From assembly GCA_016195985.1 (NCBI GenBank), contig JACPYP010000031.1, positions 1 through 64,000 on the forward strand: 64,000 nucleotides of DNA. The letters are read 5' to 3'. Positions 18,816-29,021 of the stretch are shown in pieces. A program made the translations under genes and the position numbers. The stretch comes from Acidobacteriota bacterium. GTDB lineage: Bacteria > Acidobacteriota > Holophagae > Holophagales > Holophagaceae. Numbering within the stretch: position 1 is the stretch's first letter; the number at the start of each line of letters is the position of its first letter. The notes beneath the pieces are model-generated. The model was given only the letters and a program-made list of their open reading frames with translations, ran no database searches and was not told the origin of the DNA.

Positions 18816-19183
18816 TGAACGGGCTAACGAAAATTGGAGAGCAGGTGATTGGGGAGTGATGATTCGTCTGGCTTCGGAGAAGGTGAACTGGGTGGACCGT
18901 GCTGGCCGCGTGAAAAGCAATGGATCGGGCAATGCCTGCTGTCGAGGTTGGAAGATCGGCTCCAAGGTTAGCGCGATGGGCGGACGCTTGGGGGTGGATC
19001 GGGATGTTTCGGAGTCCGTGCGATGCCCCGGCCTTAGGCCGCTGTTGACCGAGGTCGGGTTTGCGCTGGACCATCTGGATCGAACCGGCCCCACGGAGGG
19101 CCTGCCTTCCATCCCTGTCCATCCGCGTTCATCCCGTTTTTCCATTCACGGGCCGCGCCGAGGTCTGGCGAGTCCGGGGCCTG

Positions 19184-20521
19184 TCAAATCACTTTGCCGG
19201 GGTTGAAGATGCCGCAGGGGTCCATGGCCTGCTTGAGGGCGCGGAGGGCCTGGATCTGGGCGGGGTCGCCGAGGGCCAGGAAGGCTTCGCGCTTGGCGAG
19301 GCCGATGCCGTGCTCGCCGCTGAGGGTGCCGCCCAGGTTCACGGCGAGGCGGAACAGGTCCATGAGCTGGCGCTCCAGGAGGGCGGGCTCGGTGTCGCCC
19401 GCGGCCAGGAGGTTCACGTGCAGGTTGCCGTCCCCAAGGTGGCCGTAGGTCACAGCGGGGCAGCCCAAGCGGTCCAGTCCTTCGAAGAATTCGCGCAGCC
19501 GGCTGCGGGGCACGACGATGTCTTCGCTCACCTTCTTCGGGTGGCGCTCCTTGAGGAACACGCTGGTCATGCGGCGCACGGCCCAGATGTTCTGGCGCTG
19601 GCGTTCGTCGGAGGCGATCTCCAATCCCTCCGCCATGGGTCCGAGCAGGTCGAGCAGGCCTTCGAGATAGGCCTCGGAGGTGCTACCCCGTTCGTCGAAC
19701 TCGAGGATGGCCAGGGCCTCGCCGGGCAGGCGCCGCGCGGTTTCCGGGCCATGGGCGCGGAGTTCGGCCAGCACGGCGGGGTCGAAGAATTCGAAGGCGC
19801 TGGGCAGGTAGCCGTCGCCGCAGAGGCGGCCCGGGAGATCCAGGAGGTCCTCCCAGCGCTTCACGGGCAGCAGCAGGGTGGTGTGCTCCCGGGGCTGGGG
19901 GATGAGCCGCAGGGTGGCGCCCACGATGAAGCCGAAGAGGCCCTCGCTGCCAATGAAGAGCTGGCTCAGGGCGGGGCCGGCGTTGGCCTTCACGCTGCTG
20001 ATGCCGAAGGTGTGGATCTCTCCGTCTTCCAGCAGCACGTCCACGGCCAGCACCCAATGGCGCGTCATGCCGTATTTGCATGCATTGGGGCCCCCGGCGT
20101 TGGTGGCCAGGGTGCCGCCCAGGGCGCAGCTTTCCCAGGAGTTGGGATCCGGAGGGTAGAACAGGCCCTGGGCCTGGGCCGCGGCTTTCACCTCCCGCAA
20201 GGGGGCGCTGGCGGGGGCGCTGAGGCAGAGATCCTGGGGCGAGACCCGGATGTCGCCGGGCCACTGGGAGAAGTCCACCACCACGCTGCGCGGCGTGGGC
20301 AGGCAGCCGCCGGCCTTGCCCGTGCCCGCACCCCGGGGCACCAGCCCGAAGCCTTCGGTCTTGGCCAGGCGCACCAGCTCGCGCAGGGCCGCAGGGCCGT
20401 GGGGTTTCACCACGGCCAGGGGAGGGAGGCCCACCATGTGGGATTCGTCGCGGAGGAAGGGCTCCAGATCGCTGGAGTCGTGGATGACGGTGGCTTCGGG
20501 CAGGCCCTTGAGTTCGTCCAT
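19184..20521 (-). CDS. FAD-binding oxidoreductase (GlcD/D-lactate dehydrogenase-like)
   Basis: VPRGAGTGKAGGCLP FAD motif; GEHGIGLAKREAF C-terminal motif. Confidence 0.88.
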   Translation of the reverse strand: MDELKGLPEATVIHDSSDLEPFLRDESHMVGLPPLAVVKPHGPAALRELVRLAKTEGFGLVPRGAGTGKAGGCLPTPRSVVVDFSQWPGDIRVSPQDLCLSAPASAPLREVKAAAQAQGLFYPPDPNSWESCALGGTLATNAGGPNACKYGMTRHWVLAVDVLLEDGEIHTFGISSVKANAGPALSQLFIGSEGLFGFIVGATLRLIPQPREHTTLLLPVKRWEDLLDLPGRLCGDGYLPSAFEFFDPAVLAELRAHGPETARRLPGEALAILEFDERGSTSEAYLEGLLDLLGPMAEGLEIASDERQRQNIWAVRRMTSVFLKERHPKKVSEDIVVPRSRLREFFEGLDRLGCPAVTYGHLGDGNLHVNLLAAGDTEPALLERQLMDLFRLAVNLGGTLSGEHGIGLAKREAFLALGDPAQIQALRALKQAMDPCGIFNPGKVI

Positions 20522-20567
20522 GCTTCCAGTGTGACGGAACGCCGTCCGCCCAGGTAAGCTGGCCCCC

Positions 20568-23084
20568 ATGCCACCCGCCCACCCACAGTCCCCCCGGACC
20601 CGCCGGAGAAGGATGTTCCATCTCCTGGGCCATGCGGCGCCCTGGATGGTGCTCTTCCTGGGCCTCGCGGGAACCCTTTGGGTCTGGCGGGCCTTGGATC
20701 TGCAGGAGCAGGCCTTCCTGGCGGGCCGGTTGGACGGGGCCATGGCCCAAACCCGGGAGGCGGTGGATCACCGCCTTGAGGAGCAGACCAAGCTCCTGAT
20801 CGCGGCCAAAGGATTTGTCTTGAGCCGGCCGAGGGTGGCCCCGGAGGATTGGCGGGTCTTCAATGCGGGCCTGGAACCCCGGCGGCTTTCCCCTGGAACC
20901 CGCGTCATGGGCTACCTTTCCCGGGAGGCTTTGGAGGGCGGCAAGGACGCCTTGCCGCTGCTGGAGCCGGACTTTGAGGCGGCCCTGATGGGCCCTCAGG
21001 GGAAAAGCCTTCTGCAGCATCCGGCCTTTGTGGACGCGGCGGCCCGCGCCCGGGACCGGGGCGAATTCGCCGTGAGCGGGTGCCTGAGGCTGCCGGGGGA
21101 GCAGACACACTCGGTCGCCTTCCTCCTGCCGGTCTTCCGGGAAGGGTTGGTTCCCAACACTGCGGCGGACCGCCAAGGAGCCTTCCAGGGACTGGTGCTG
21201 CTCCTCGCGGGGGGGAAGGATCTGTTCCGCACCATGTACGGGGCGATTCCCATCGCGGATCTGGACGTGGAAATCTACGACGACCCCTCCTGCCGGGAGG
21301 AGGGCCTGATCTACGACCGAGCGCTCTGCCAGGCGGGCCACGGCCCGGCCATGGCGGCCCGTCCCGAGGGCCGGCACATGCCCTTGAGGATCGGGGGACG
21401 CCAGTGGGACCTGGTGGCGGGCTTTGTCCCGGGGGTGGCGGGCTTCCGCGAAAGCCGGCCGAAGATGGTGGCCCTGGGCGGCCTGGTCTTGAGCTTGCTG
21501 GCTTTCGGGCTGACGCTCTTCCTGTCCTACAGCCGCTCGCGCCTCGAGGCCATGGCCCACCAGCTGCGCGAGAGCGAGGCGCGCTTCCGTTCAGTGGCGG
21601 AGACGGCCTCCTGCGCCATCTTCATCTACGCCGATCACGTCGAGTACATGAACGAGGCGGGCACGCGCATCACGGGTTACGCCCTGGAGGAGATCCTCGG
21701 CCACCCGCTGCTGAACCTGGTGCACCCTGATGACCGCAGCCTGGTGCGCTCCCGGGCGAGGGCGCGGCTCCGCGGGGACACCGTGCCGCTGCGCTACGAG
21801 TTCCGCCTGCTCACCAAGTCGGGAGAGGTGCGCTGGATCGACTTCGCGGCGGGCACCGTGATGCTGGGGGGCCGGGTGCTCGGTCTGGGCACGGCCTTCG
21901 ATGTCACCGAGAGGGTGAAGGCCAACGGGGCGCGCCTGAAGGCCGAGCGCAAGCTGCTGGGAGCCCAGAAGCTCGAAAGCCTGGGCCTGCTCGCCGGCGG
22001 CGTGGCCCACGACTTCAACAACCTGCTCACAGTCATCCAGGGGAACGCGGGCATGCTGCGCGATGCCATGGACGAGCCGGAGATCGCCCAGAGTTGCCTC
22101 CGCAACATCGAGGAGACCTGCCGCCGCGCCGCGGGCCTGGTGAGCCAGATGCTCGCCTATTCGGGCCGGGGCCGGGGCCAGGTGCACCTGCTGGATCTGA
22201 ACCGCCTCATCCAGGAGATCGCGCAGCTGCTGAGCGTTTCCATTCCGAAAGCCATCCAGGTCGAGTACCGGCTGGCAGGCGACCTGCCGCCCGTTCTGGG
22301 CGACACGGCCCAGTTGCAGCAGGTGGTGATGAACCTGGTCACCAACGCCTCCGAGGCCATCGGCGAGGCCGAAGGCCGCATCACCTTGCGTTCAGGCTTC
22401 CAGGTGCTGGGCGAGACCGACGCGACCGGCCTGCGCGTGGCCGAGGGCGTGGATTCGGGCCCCTTCGTGTTCTTCGAGGTGGCCGACACGGGCGCGGGCA
22501 TGGACGCGGCCACCCTGACCCGGATCTTCGATCCTTTCTTCACCACCAAGTTCACGGGCCGGGGCCTTGGGCTCGCCGCCATGCAGGGCATCGTGCGGGG
22601 CCACGGTGGTGGCGTGGAAATCCAGAGCAGCCCTGGCGAGGGCACCACCTTCCGCGTGTACCTGCCCGCCCAGAGCGGCGCCATCCTTCCCGGGGTGGAG
22701 GATCCGCGGAGCGAGGCGCCCCTGTTGAGCGGCGAGGGCCTGGTGTTGGTGGCGGACGATGAGTCGGGCATCCGCGACTTCGTGAAGCAGGCCATGGTGA
22801 GGGCGGGCTTTGAGGTGATCACGGCGGCGGACGGGGTGGACGCCATCGAGCAGGTGCGCGCCCACCAGAGCGAACTGCGGCTGGTGCTGCTGGACCTCAC
22901 CATGCCGCGACTGGGAGGGGACGAGGCCTTGGTGGATATCCGCGCCCTGGGCTACAGCGGCCCCGTCATCCGCTGGACCGGCTACGCGCTGTCGGACGGC
23001 ACGCCCGATTCCCGCGCCGTGTTTCTGCGCAAGCCCTTCAGCGCGGAGGAGCTGCTCGCCCAGGTGGCGAAGGCCCTCGGCTAG
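20568..23084 (+). CDS. CHASE-PAS hybrid sensor histidine kinase
   Basis: CHASE-like N-terminus, PAS, GGVAHDFNNLLTVIQGN H-box, DTGAGM G-box, C-terminal REC. Confidence 0.88.
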   Translation: MPPAHPQSPRTRRRRMFHLLGHAAPWMVLFLGLAGTLWVWRALDLQEQAFLAGRLDGAMAQTREAVDHRLEEQTKLLIAAKGFVLSRPRVAPEDWRVFNAGLEPRRLSPGTRVMGYLSREALEGGKDALPLLEPDFEAALMGPQGKSLLQHPAFVDAAARARDRGEFAVSGCLRLPGEQTHSVAFLLPVFREGLVPNTAADRQGAFQGLVLLLAGGKDLFRTMYGAIPIADLDVEIYDDPSCREEGLIYDRALCQAGHGPAMAARPEGRHMPLRIGGRQWDLVAGFVPGVAGFRESRPKMVALGGLVLSLLAFGLTLFLSYSRSRLEAMAHQLRESEARFRSVAETASCAIFIYADHVEYMNEAGTRITGYALEEILGHPLLNLVHPDDRSLVRSRARARLRGDTVPLRYEFRLLTKSGEVRWIDFAAGTVMLGGRVLGLGTAFDVTERVKANGARLKAERKLLGAQKLESLGLLAGGVAHDFNNLLTVIQGNAGMLRDAMDEPEIAQSCLRNIEETCRRAAGLVSQMLAYSGRGRGQVHLLDLNRLIQEIAQLLSVSIPKAIQVEYRLAGDLPPVLGDTAQLQQVVMNLVTNASEAIGEAEGRITLRSGFQVLGETDATGLRVAEGVDSGPFVFFEVADTGAGMDAATLTRIFDPFFTTKFTGRGLGLAAMQGIVRGHGGGVEIQSSPGEGTTFRVYLPAQSGAILPGVEDPRSEAPLLSGEGLVLVADDESGIRDFVKQAMVRAGFEVITAADGVDAIEQVRAHQSELRLVLLDLTMPRLGGDEALVDIRALGYSGPVIRWTGYALSDGTPDSRAVFLRKPFSAEELLAQVAKALG

Positions 23085-23094
23085 CAGGGCGCGC

Positions 23095-23799
23095 TCAGTG
23101 GACCAGCGTGCCCACGGCCTCGCCCTTGACGGCGGCCACGAGGTTGCCGGGCTTGTTCATGTCGAAGACGAGGATGGGCAGCTTGTTGTCCATGCAGAGC
23201 GCGATCGCTGGTGCATCCATGACCTTGAGCCCCTTTTCCAGCACCTCCTGGAAGGTGATCTTGTCGAACCGCGTGGCGCTTGAATCCTTCTTGGGATCCG
23301 CCGTGTAGATGCCATCGACGTTGGTGGCCTTCATGACCACTTCGGCGTTGATCTCGTTGCCCCGCAGGGCCGCCGCGGTGTCAGTGCTGAAGTAGGGGTT
23401 GCCGGTGCCGGCGCCGAAGATGACCACGCGGCCCTTCTCCAGGTGGCGGGTGGCGCGGCGGCGGATGTAGGTCTCGGTGACCTTGGGCATCTCCAGGCCG
23501 GAGAGGGTGCGGGTGTGCACGCCCTTGTGCTCCAGGGCGTCCTGCAGGGCCAGGGCGTTGATCATGGTGGCCAGCATGCCCATGTGGTCGGCGGTGGTGC
23601 GGTCCATGCCCTTGGTGGCGCCGGCGATGCCGCGGAAGATGTTGCCGCCGCCGATGACGAGGGCCACTTCCACGCCCATCTCCTGGATGGCCTTCACCTG
23701 GTCGGCGATCATGGAGACCACGGCGGGATCGATGCCGCCCTTCAGCTCGCCCATCAGGGCTTCGCCGGAGAGTTTCAGGAGGATGCGCTTGAATTTCAT
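23095..23799 (-). CDS. pyrH: UMP kinase
   Basis: [13 protein letters not shown]...[10 protein letters not shown]. Confidence 0.95.
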   Translation of the reverse strand: MKFKRILLKLSGEALMGELKGGIDPAVVSMIADQVKAIQEMGVEVALVIGGGNIFRGIAGATKGMDRTTADHMGMLATMINALALQDALEHKGVHTRTLSGLEMPKVTETYIRRRATRHLEKGRVVIFGAGTGNPYFSTDTAAALRGNEINAEVVMKATNVDGIYTADPKKDSSATRFDKITFQEVLEKGLKVMDAPAIALCMDNKLPILVFDMNKPGNLVAAVKGEAVGTLVH

Positions 23800-23826
23800 C
23801 GAGGCTCCGGTTCGGATGGAGGCTTA

Positions 23827-23867
23827 GCTACAAAAGGGGCGGCCGAAACGGCCGCCCCTTTTGTAGC
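23827..23867. terminator. Perfect 19-bp hairpin between tsf and pyrH
   Basis: GCTACAAAAGGGGCGGCCG-AAA-CGGCCGCCCCTTTTGTAGC. Confidence 0.75.
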
Positions 23868-23879
23868 AGGAAAAGGATC

Positions 23880-24530
23880 CTACTTGGCGGCGGCCACTTC
23901 GGCGGCGAAGTTCTCGCTGCGCTTCTCGAGGCCTTCTCCCATGATGTATTTCGTGAAGCGGCGGATGCTCAGCTTCTCGCCGATCTCCGCGGTCTTCTGG
24001 GAGAGGTACTGCTGGATGGTGAGGTCGGGGTTCATGATGAAGGGCTGTTCGAGGAGGCAGACTTCCTTGAAGATGCTGTTCATCTTGCCTTCGACGATCT
24101 TCTCGACGATGTTGGCGGGCTTGCCGGTGGCCAGGGCCTGCTCGGTGGCGATGCGCTTTTCGATGTCGAGGAATTCCTGGGTGACCTCTTCCTTGGTGAC
24201 GAAGCGGGGCGCGGGGTCGGCGGCCGCGATGTGCATCGCTATTTCCTTCACCAGGCGCTGGAAGGCCTCGTTGCGGGCCACGAAATCAGTCTCGGAGTTC
24301 ACTTCGACCAGCACTCCGACGCGGCCGCCGGGGTGGATGTAGGCCTCCACGATGCCTTCGGCGGCGATGCGGTCGGCCTTCTTGGCGGAAGCGGCCATGC
24401 CCTTCTTGCGCAGCCACTCGATGGACTGCTCCATGTCGCCGTTGTTCTCTTCCAGGGCCTTCTTGCAGTCCATCATGCCGAGGCCGGTCTTTTCGCGAAG
24501 GGTCTTCACGTCATTGGCGGTGAATGCCAT
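23880..24530 (-). CDS. tsf: Translation elongation factor Ts
   Basis: [22 protein letters not shown]. Confidence 0.95.
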   Translation of the reverse strand: MAFTANDVKTLREKTGLGMMDCKKALEENNGDMEQSIEWLRKKGMAASAKKADRIAAEGIVEAYIHPGGRVGVLVEVNSETDFVARNEAFQRLVKEIAMHIAAADPAPRFVTKEEVTQEFLDIEKRIATEQALATGKPANIVEKIVEGKMNSIFKEVCLLEQPFIMNPDLTIQQYLSQKTAEIGEKLSIRRFTKYIMGEGLEKRSENFAAEVAAAK

Positions 24531-24618
24531 GGGTCATCTCCTGAAGCATAGGGGGATTCAAACCATCAGCCACCAGCGGGCGGACCCTCTGATGGCTGAC
24601 GAATGGGCGGAAAAGGGT

Positions 24619-25371
24619 CTAGCCCTCGACTTCCATCTTCTCGGCCATCATCTTCTTCATGTCGTCGCTGTCGCCCTTGTCGCGGAAGGACTGGCGGCCT
24701 TCGAGGATCGAATCGGCCACGCGCTCGGAGAAGAGGAGGATGGAGCGGATCGCGTCGTCATTGGCGGGGATCACGTAGTCCACCATGTCGGGATCGCAGT
24801 TGGTGTCGACGATGCCCACGACCTTGATGCCGAGCTTCTTGGCTTCGGTAACGGCGATGTCTTCGCGGTGGGGATCGATGACGAAGATGACATCGGGCAG
24901 GGCGCGCATGTCGCGGATGCCGTGGAAGCTGGCTTCCAGCTTCAGGCGGGTGCGGTTCAGCGTGAGCAGTTCCTTCTTGGAGAGCAGGGCCGTACGGGCG
25001 GGATCGGCCAGGGTGGCTTCGATCTCGCGGAACTTCTCAAGGCTCTTCTTGATGGTGGAGAAGTTGGTCAGCATGCCGCCCAGCCAGCGGTTGTTGACGT
25101 AGAAGGCGCCGCAGCGGGCGGCCTGCTCGGCGATGAGCTCCTGGGCCTGGGGCTTGGTGGCCACGAAGAGGAAGCTCTTGCCTTCGCCGGCGGCCTTCGT
25201 GAGGAAGTTGGCGGCGGTGTTCCAGAGGCGCAGGGTCTTCTGGAGGTCGATGATGTAGATGCTGTTGCGGGCGCCGAAGATGAACTTCTTCATCTTGGGG
25301 TTCCAACGCTTGGTCTGGTGCCCAAAGTGGGCGCCGGCCTCGAGGAGTTCCTTCATTTGGATGGCAGCCAT
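24619..25371 (-). CDS. rpsB: 30S ribosomal protein S2
   Basis: MKELLEAGAHFGHQTKRWNPKMKKFIFGARN. Confidence 0.95.
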   Translation of the reverse strand: MAAIQMKELLEAGAHFGHQTKRWNPKMKKFIFGARNSIYIIDLQKTLRLWNTAANFLTKAAGEGKSFLFVATKPQAQELIAEQAARCGAFYVNNRWLGGMLTNFSTIKKSLEKFREIEATLADPARTALLSKKELLTLNRTRLKLEASFHGIRDMRALPDVIFVIDPHREDIAVTEAKKLGIKVVGIVDTNCDPDMVDYVIPANDDAIRSILLFSERVADSILEGRQSFRDKGDSDDMKKMMAEKMEVEG

Positions 25372-25485
25372 GCTGGCCTCCCTGGTCAAGCGGCGAATCG
25401 AAGGTGCCGCGGGTGGGATGAAAGGCGTCGGGTTGGTTCCCTCGGCCCGAATCGTCCACGGCATTCCGTGGACCGGAAAAGCAGA

Positions 25486-25513
25486 AGGGGGAACCGGATG
25501 GCTCCCCCTTCCA
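25486..25513 (-). terminator. Hairpin between rpsI and rpsB
   Basis: GAAGGGGGA...TCCCCCTTC inverted repeat. Confidence 0.55.
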
Positions 25514-25521
25514 GAGACGGA

Positions 25522-25914
25522 CTAGCGCTTGCTGAACTGGAAGCGGCGACGGGCGGCCTTGCGACCGGGCTTCTTGCGCTCCTTCATGCGGGGGTCGCGG
25601 GTCAGGAGGCCAGCGCCGCGCAGGAGGGACTTGAGCTGCTCGTTGTAGCCCAGCAGCGCGCGGGAGATGCCCATGCGGATGGCCGAGGCCTGGCCGGCGG
25701 GGCCGCCGCCGGTGACGCTGATGACCATGTCGAACTTGCCGTCGAGGTCGGCCAGCACCAGGGGCTGGTGGACCATCATGCGAAGCACGGCATTGGGGAA
25801 GTAGCTTTCGAGGCTGCGTCCGTTGACGGTGATCTTGCCGGTGCCGGGGCGCAGGAAGGCGCGAGCGGCCGCGCTCTTGCGGCGACCGGTTCCGTAGTTC
25901 TGGGAAATGGCCAT
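25522..25914 (-). CDS. rpsI: 30S ribosomal protein S9
   Basis: [17 protein letters not shown]...[25 protein letters not shown]. Confidence 0.95.
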   Translation of the reverse strand: MAISQNYGTGRRKSAAARAFLRPGTGKITVNGRSLESYFPNAVLRMMVHQPLVLADLDGKFDMVISVTGGGPAGQASAIRMGISRALLGYNEQLKSLLRGAGLLTRDPRMKERKKPGRKAARRRFQFSKR

Positions 25915-25927
25915 GGGGTCCTCGCCT

Positions 25928-26362
25928 CTACTTCTGGATGGTCAGGATCTGGGGCTGCTGGGCGGACTGATCGTGCTCGGGGCCTGCGTAGACCTTGAGC
26001 TTGCGATACATCGCCCGGCCGAGGGGGCCCTTGGGCAGCATGCCCTTGACGGCGCTCTCGATGATGCGCTCGGGGAAGGTGGCCTGCATCACCTCGGCGC
26101 GGACTTCCTTCATGGAGCCAGGCTGGGTGGTGGTGCGGCGGTAGAACTTCTGCACGCCCTTCTTGCCGGTGAGGATGGCCTTGTCGGCGTTGATGACGAC
26201 GACATGGTCGCCGGTGTCGAGGAAGGGGGTCCAGGTCGGCTTGTTCTTGCCGGAAAGGACGTCCGCGACGGCGGTGCTCAGGCGGCCGACGGGAATCCCG
26301 GTGGCATCCACCAGGAACCACTGGCGCTTGAGATCATTGGCTTTCGGGAAGTACGTGCTCAT
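25928..26362 (-). CDS. rplM: 50S ribosomal protein L13
   Basis: [27 protein letters not shown]. Confidence 0.95.
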   Translation of the reverse strand: MSTYFPKANDLKRQWFLVDATGIPVGRLSTAVADVLSGKNKPTWTPFLDTGDHVVVINADKAILTGKKGVQKFYRRTTTQPGSMKEVRAEVMQATFPERIIESAVKGMLPKGPLGRAMYRKLKVYAGPEHDQSAQQPQILTIQK

Positions 26363-26476
26363 GGCCTGCTCCGGTTTCACAATCGCGCAGCGAAGACACC
26401 ACCCCAGGGGCGGCGAATCCACAGAAGGGAAAGCTTATCGTTGAGCGGCCGGGGGGTCAAGCTGGGATTTCCGGAA

Positions 26477-27550
26477 TCAGCGCTCCGCCAGCTTCCACAA
26501 CTCCTGGGCGATGCGGGAGGCCGCCATGCCGTCCACCAGGGCCATGCCGTCGCGGACCTGCTCCTGGCGGTTGTCCTGGCCTTCGGGGCCCAGCCACTGG
26601 GCTAGGGCCTCGCGGGTCATGGCGAGATCCGCCCCGGGGCCTTCGCCCAGGTCGAAGCATCCGTTGGCCAGCGCCAGGTCGGCCAGAAGACCGTGCTGGC
26701 GCTCGTTCTGGCCCCACACCGCGGTCGGGATGCCCATGCAGAGGGCCTCGGCCAGGGTGACGCCGGCCGAGCACCAGAGCGCGTCGAAGTCGGGTATGCG
26801 CCGCGTGAGGCCCGGCAGGCCGCGAAGCACGGTGCAGCCGGGGAAGGGATCGCCCTGGATGCCGTTGGGCGCCAGCAGCGTGCAGCTGCCGCGCCAGCGG
26901 TCTTCGGCGACCAGTCCCGCGAGCGCGTCGAAGGCCTTCTGGGCCAGGTTGGGACCGTCGCTGCCGCCGAAGGTCACCAGCAGCCTGTGGACCGCCAGCG
27001 GCTGAAGGGGCACCCGCTTGGGGCGCAGGTCCAGGGCGGTCTTGTCCACGACGATGAAGTTCGATCCGCGGAGCACGCGGCAGGCGCCGGAGGTGGTCTC
27101 GAAGGGGCGCACCTTGTGCCCGTTCACCACCTTCACCGGATGGTCCGGCCACCTCACGCCTTCCAGATAGGGCTGGAAGAGGAGGTCCGCCGTTTCATGG
27201 GCATCGGTGTCGTCTTCCATGACGGCCACCTTGAGGGGGCGAAGGGCCTGGAGGAAGGCGGCGCTGGTGTCCCACTGGTCCACGAGCGCCAGGGAGGCCC
27301 GGGACGCCAGCTCCTTCGACAACGGCGTGTGCAGATCTTCGCCGAGGTAGGTTGCTTCGCAAGGCAGGGGCTGGTCCAGGAATGGATGCAGACCGCCGCC
27401 CACCCGGCGGGCGCGGTCGTCCCCGGAGATGGCGATGCTGGCCTGGCCGCCGAGGGCCCGCCAGGATTCTTGAAGGGCCAGGGCCCGGGCGACATGGCCC
27501 AGCCCAAGACGCAGATCGGCGTGAACGCGGAGAATCAACAGCGGGGACAT
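26477..27550 (-). CDS. PseG-like nucleotide-sugar hydrolase / glycosyltransferase-fold protein
   Basis: LRVHADLRLGLGHVARALALQESW; VTFGGSDGPNLAQKA. Confidence 0.7.
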   Translation of the reverse strand: MSPLLILRVHADLRLGLGHVARALALQESWRALGGQASIAISGDDRARRVGGGLHPFLDQPLPCEATYLGEDLHTPLSKELASRASLALVDQWDTSAAFLQALRPLKVAVMEDDTDAHETADLLFQPYLEGVRWPDHPVKVVNGHKVRPFETTSGACRVLRGSNFIVVDKTALDLRPKRVPLQPLAVHRLLVTFGGSDGPNLAQKAFDALAGLVAEDRWRGSCTLLAPNGIQGDPFPGCTVLRGLPGLTRRIPDFDALWCSAGVTLAEALCMGIPTAVWGQNERQHGLLADLALANGCFDLGEGPGADLAMTREALAQWLGPEGQDNRQEQVRDGMALVDGMAASRIAQELWKLAER

Positions 27551-27653
27551 GATCGGGAAAGTCTACCCGTCCCCGCAAGGGATGGGGAGGGGGGATGATC
27601 ATGGCGGTTCATCCCGGGTCTGTGGAATCCTGATTCCTTATCCGGGAGCGCAC

Positions 27654-28412
27654 ATGTCCGATCCATATCCGTCACAAACGCCCATCGGCCTGGAGCCGGC
27701 GCCGGGCGCCAAGGCCGCCAAGGCCTGCGGCATTCTCGCCATTGTGTTCGCGCTCACCTGTGCGGGCATTCCCGTCGCCATCGTCCTGGGCATCGTGGCG
27801 CTGGTGCAGCAGGGCAAGGCCAAGCGGCTGGCCAAGGCCCAGCCCGATGTCTATGCGCCGGTGACGGCCACCGGCCTGGTCACGGGCATCATCGGCCTGG
27901 TGCTGCCCGTGCTGATGATTCCATTCGTCGGCATCGTCAGCGCCGTGGCGATTCCCGCCCTGCTGGTGCAGCGCGAGCGGGCCCGGGAAATCGCCGTGCA
28001 GTCGAACCTGAACGTCGCCCGCTCCCGGGCCGAGGCCGCGCTGCAGGCCATCCAGGCCAAGGCCCCCGGACAGGTTCCCTCCCAGGACGCCATCTTCCAG
28101 GCCCTGGCGCAGGATCCGCTCGTCCAGGCCCTCAAGAACCCCCTCACGCCGGGCGCTCCGGCCCTGCAGCGCGGCGCCGCGGGCCCCCTGGGCACCGTGA
28201 TGGTCTACGGCGATCAGGAACAGGAAGGCGGCGTTACCACCTGGACCCTGCAGTTCCGGGCCGTGATCAAGCTGTCCGGGCAGGAGAAGACGCTGCGGGA
28301 GGAACTGGTCACCCACACCCAGGAACAGGTGCAGGGCCGCACCGAGGACGGATGGGAAGTGGTGCAGCCGGCGCCCGAAGCGCCCGCGCCAGCACCTGCG
28401 CCTCAGCAGTAG
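27654..28412 (+). CDS. DUF4190-type membrane protein
   Basis: ACGILAIVFALTCAGIPVAIVLGIVALVQQGKAKRLA. Confidence 0.6.
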   Translation: MSDPYPSQTPIGLEPAPGAKAAKACGILAIVFALTCAGIPVAIVLGIVALVQQGKAKRLAKAQPDVYAPVTATGLVTGIIGLVLPVLMIPFVGIVSAVAIPALLVQRERAREIAVQSNLNVARSRAEAALQAIQAKAPGQVPSQDAIFQALAQDPLVQALKNPLTPGAPALQRGAAGPLGTVMVYGDQEQEGGVTTWTLQFRAVIKLSGQEKTLREELVTHTQEQVQGRTEDGWEVVQPAPEAPAPAPAPQQ

Positions 28413-28418
28413 CGACCG

Positions 28419-29006
28419 TCACGGATAGGGATGCCCCTCGGCGAAACCAGGCTGGGGGGCATCTGTTTTTGGGGCTTCCGCCACGGGCCAGCCGTCGAGG
28501 AAGTAGGCCTCCTTGTAGCGGACGTAGCGGGTCCAGACGCTGGCCGCCAGCTGCCGCTGCTTCTCGCTGAGCGGCCCCTTCACCTGGGCAGGCCAGCCGG
28601 CCACCAGGCTGTGGGGCGGAGCCTTGAAGCCCTCGCGCACCAGGCTGCCCGCGGCCACGAGGCAGCCCTCGCCGATCTCGGCACCATCCATGATGGTGGT
28701 GCTCATGCCGATGAGGGCGTTGCGGCGGATGGTGCAGCCGTGCAGCATCACGTTGTGGGCGATGCTCACCTCCTCCTCGATGAGCAGGGGGTGCTTCTCG
28801 TTGGTGACATGCAGGCAGCAGGCATCCTGGATGTTGGTGCGCGCGCCGATGCGGATCCAGTTCACGTCGCCGCGGATGGCGCAGTTGAACCAGACGCTGA
28901 CATCGTCGCCGAGGGTGACATCGCCGAGGATCAGCGCGCTGTCCGGCACGAACACGCGGGAACCGATCCTGGGAACCATGCCTTGGAAGGGGCGGATCAT
29001 GGGCAT
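28419..29006 (-). CDS. Gamma carbonic anhydrase family protein
   Basis: Left-handed beta-helix hexapeptides; LILGDVTLGDDVSVWFNCAIRGDVNWIRIG. Confidence 0.9.
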   Translation of the reverse strand: MPMIRPFQGMVPRIGSRVFVPDSALILGDVTLGDDVSVWFNCAIRGDVNWIRIGARTNIQDACCLHVTNEKHPLLIEEEVSIAHNVMLHGCTIRRNALIGMSTTIMDGAEIGEGCLVAAGSLVREGFKAPPHSLVAGWPAQVKGPLSEKQRQLAASVWTRYVRYKEAYFLDGWPVAEAPKTDAPQPGFAEGHPYP

Positions 29007-29021
29007 CTCCAGCGGGAGAGT

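Noticed and set aside
12704-18985. Prophage or transposon explanation for the accessory block
   Set aside because: No transposase, integrase or phage structural ORF recognised; small single-gene units with palindromic spacers fit better
24540-24618. Regulatory hairpin between rpsB and tsf (TCAGCCACCAG/CTGATGGCTGA)
   Set aside because: 10/11 inverted repeat seen, but no T-run and no known S2 leader motif; too weak to call
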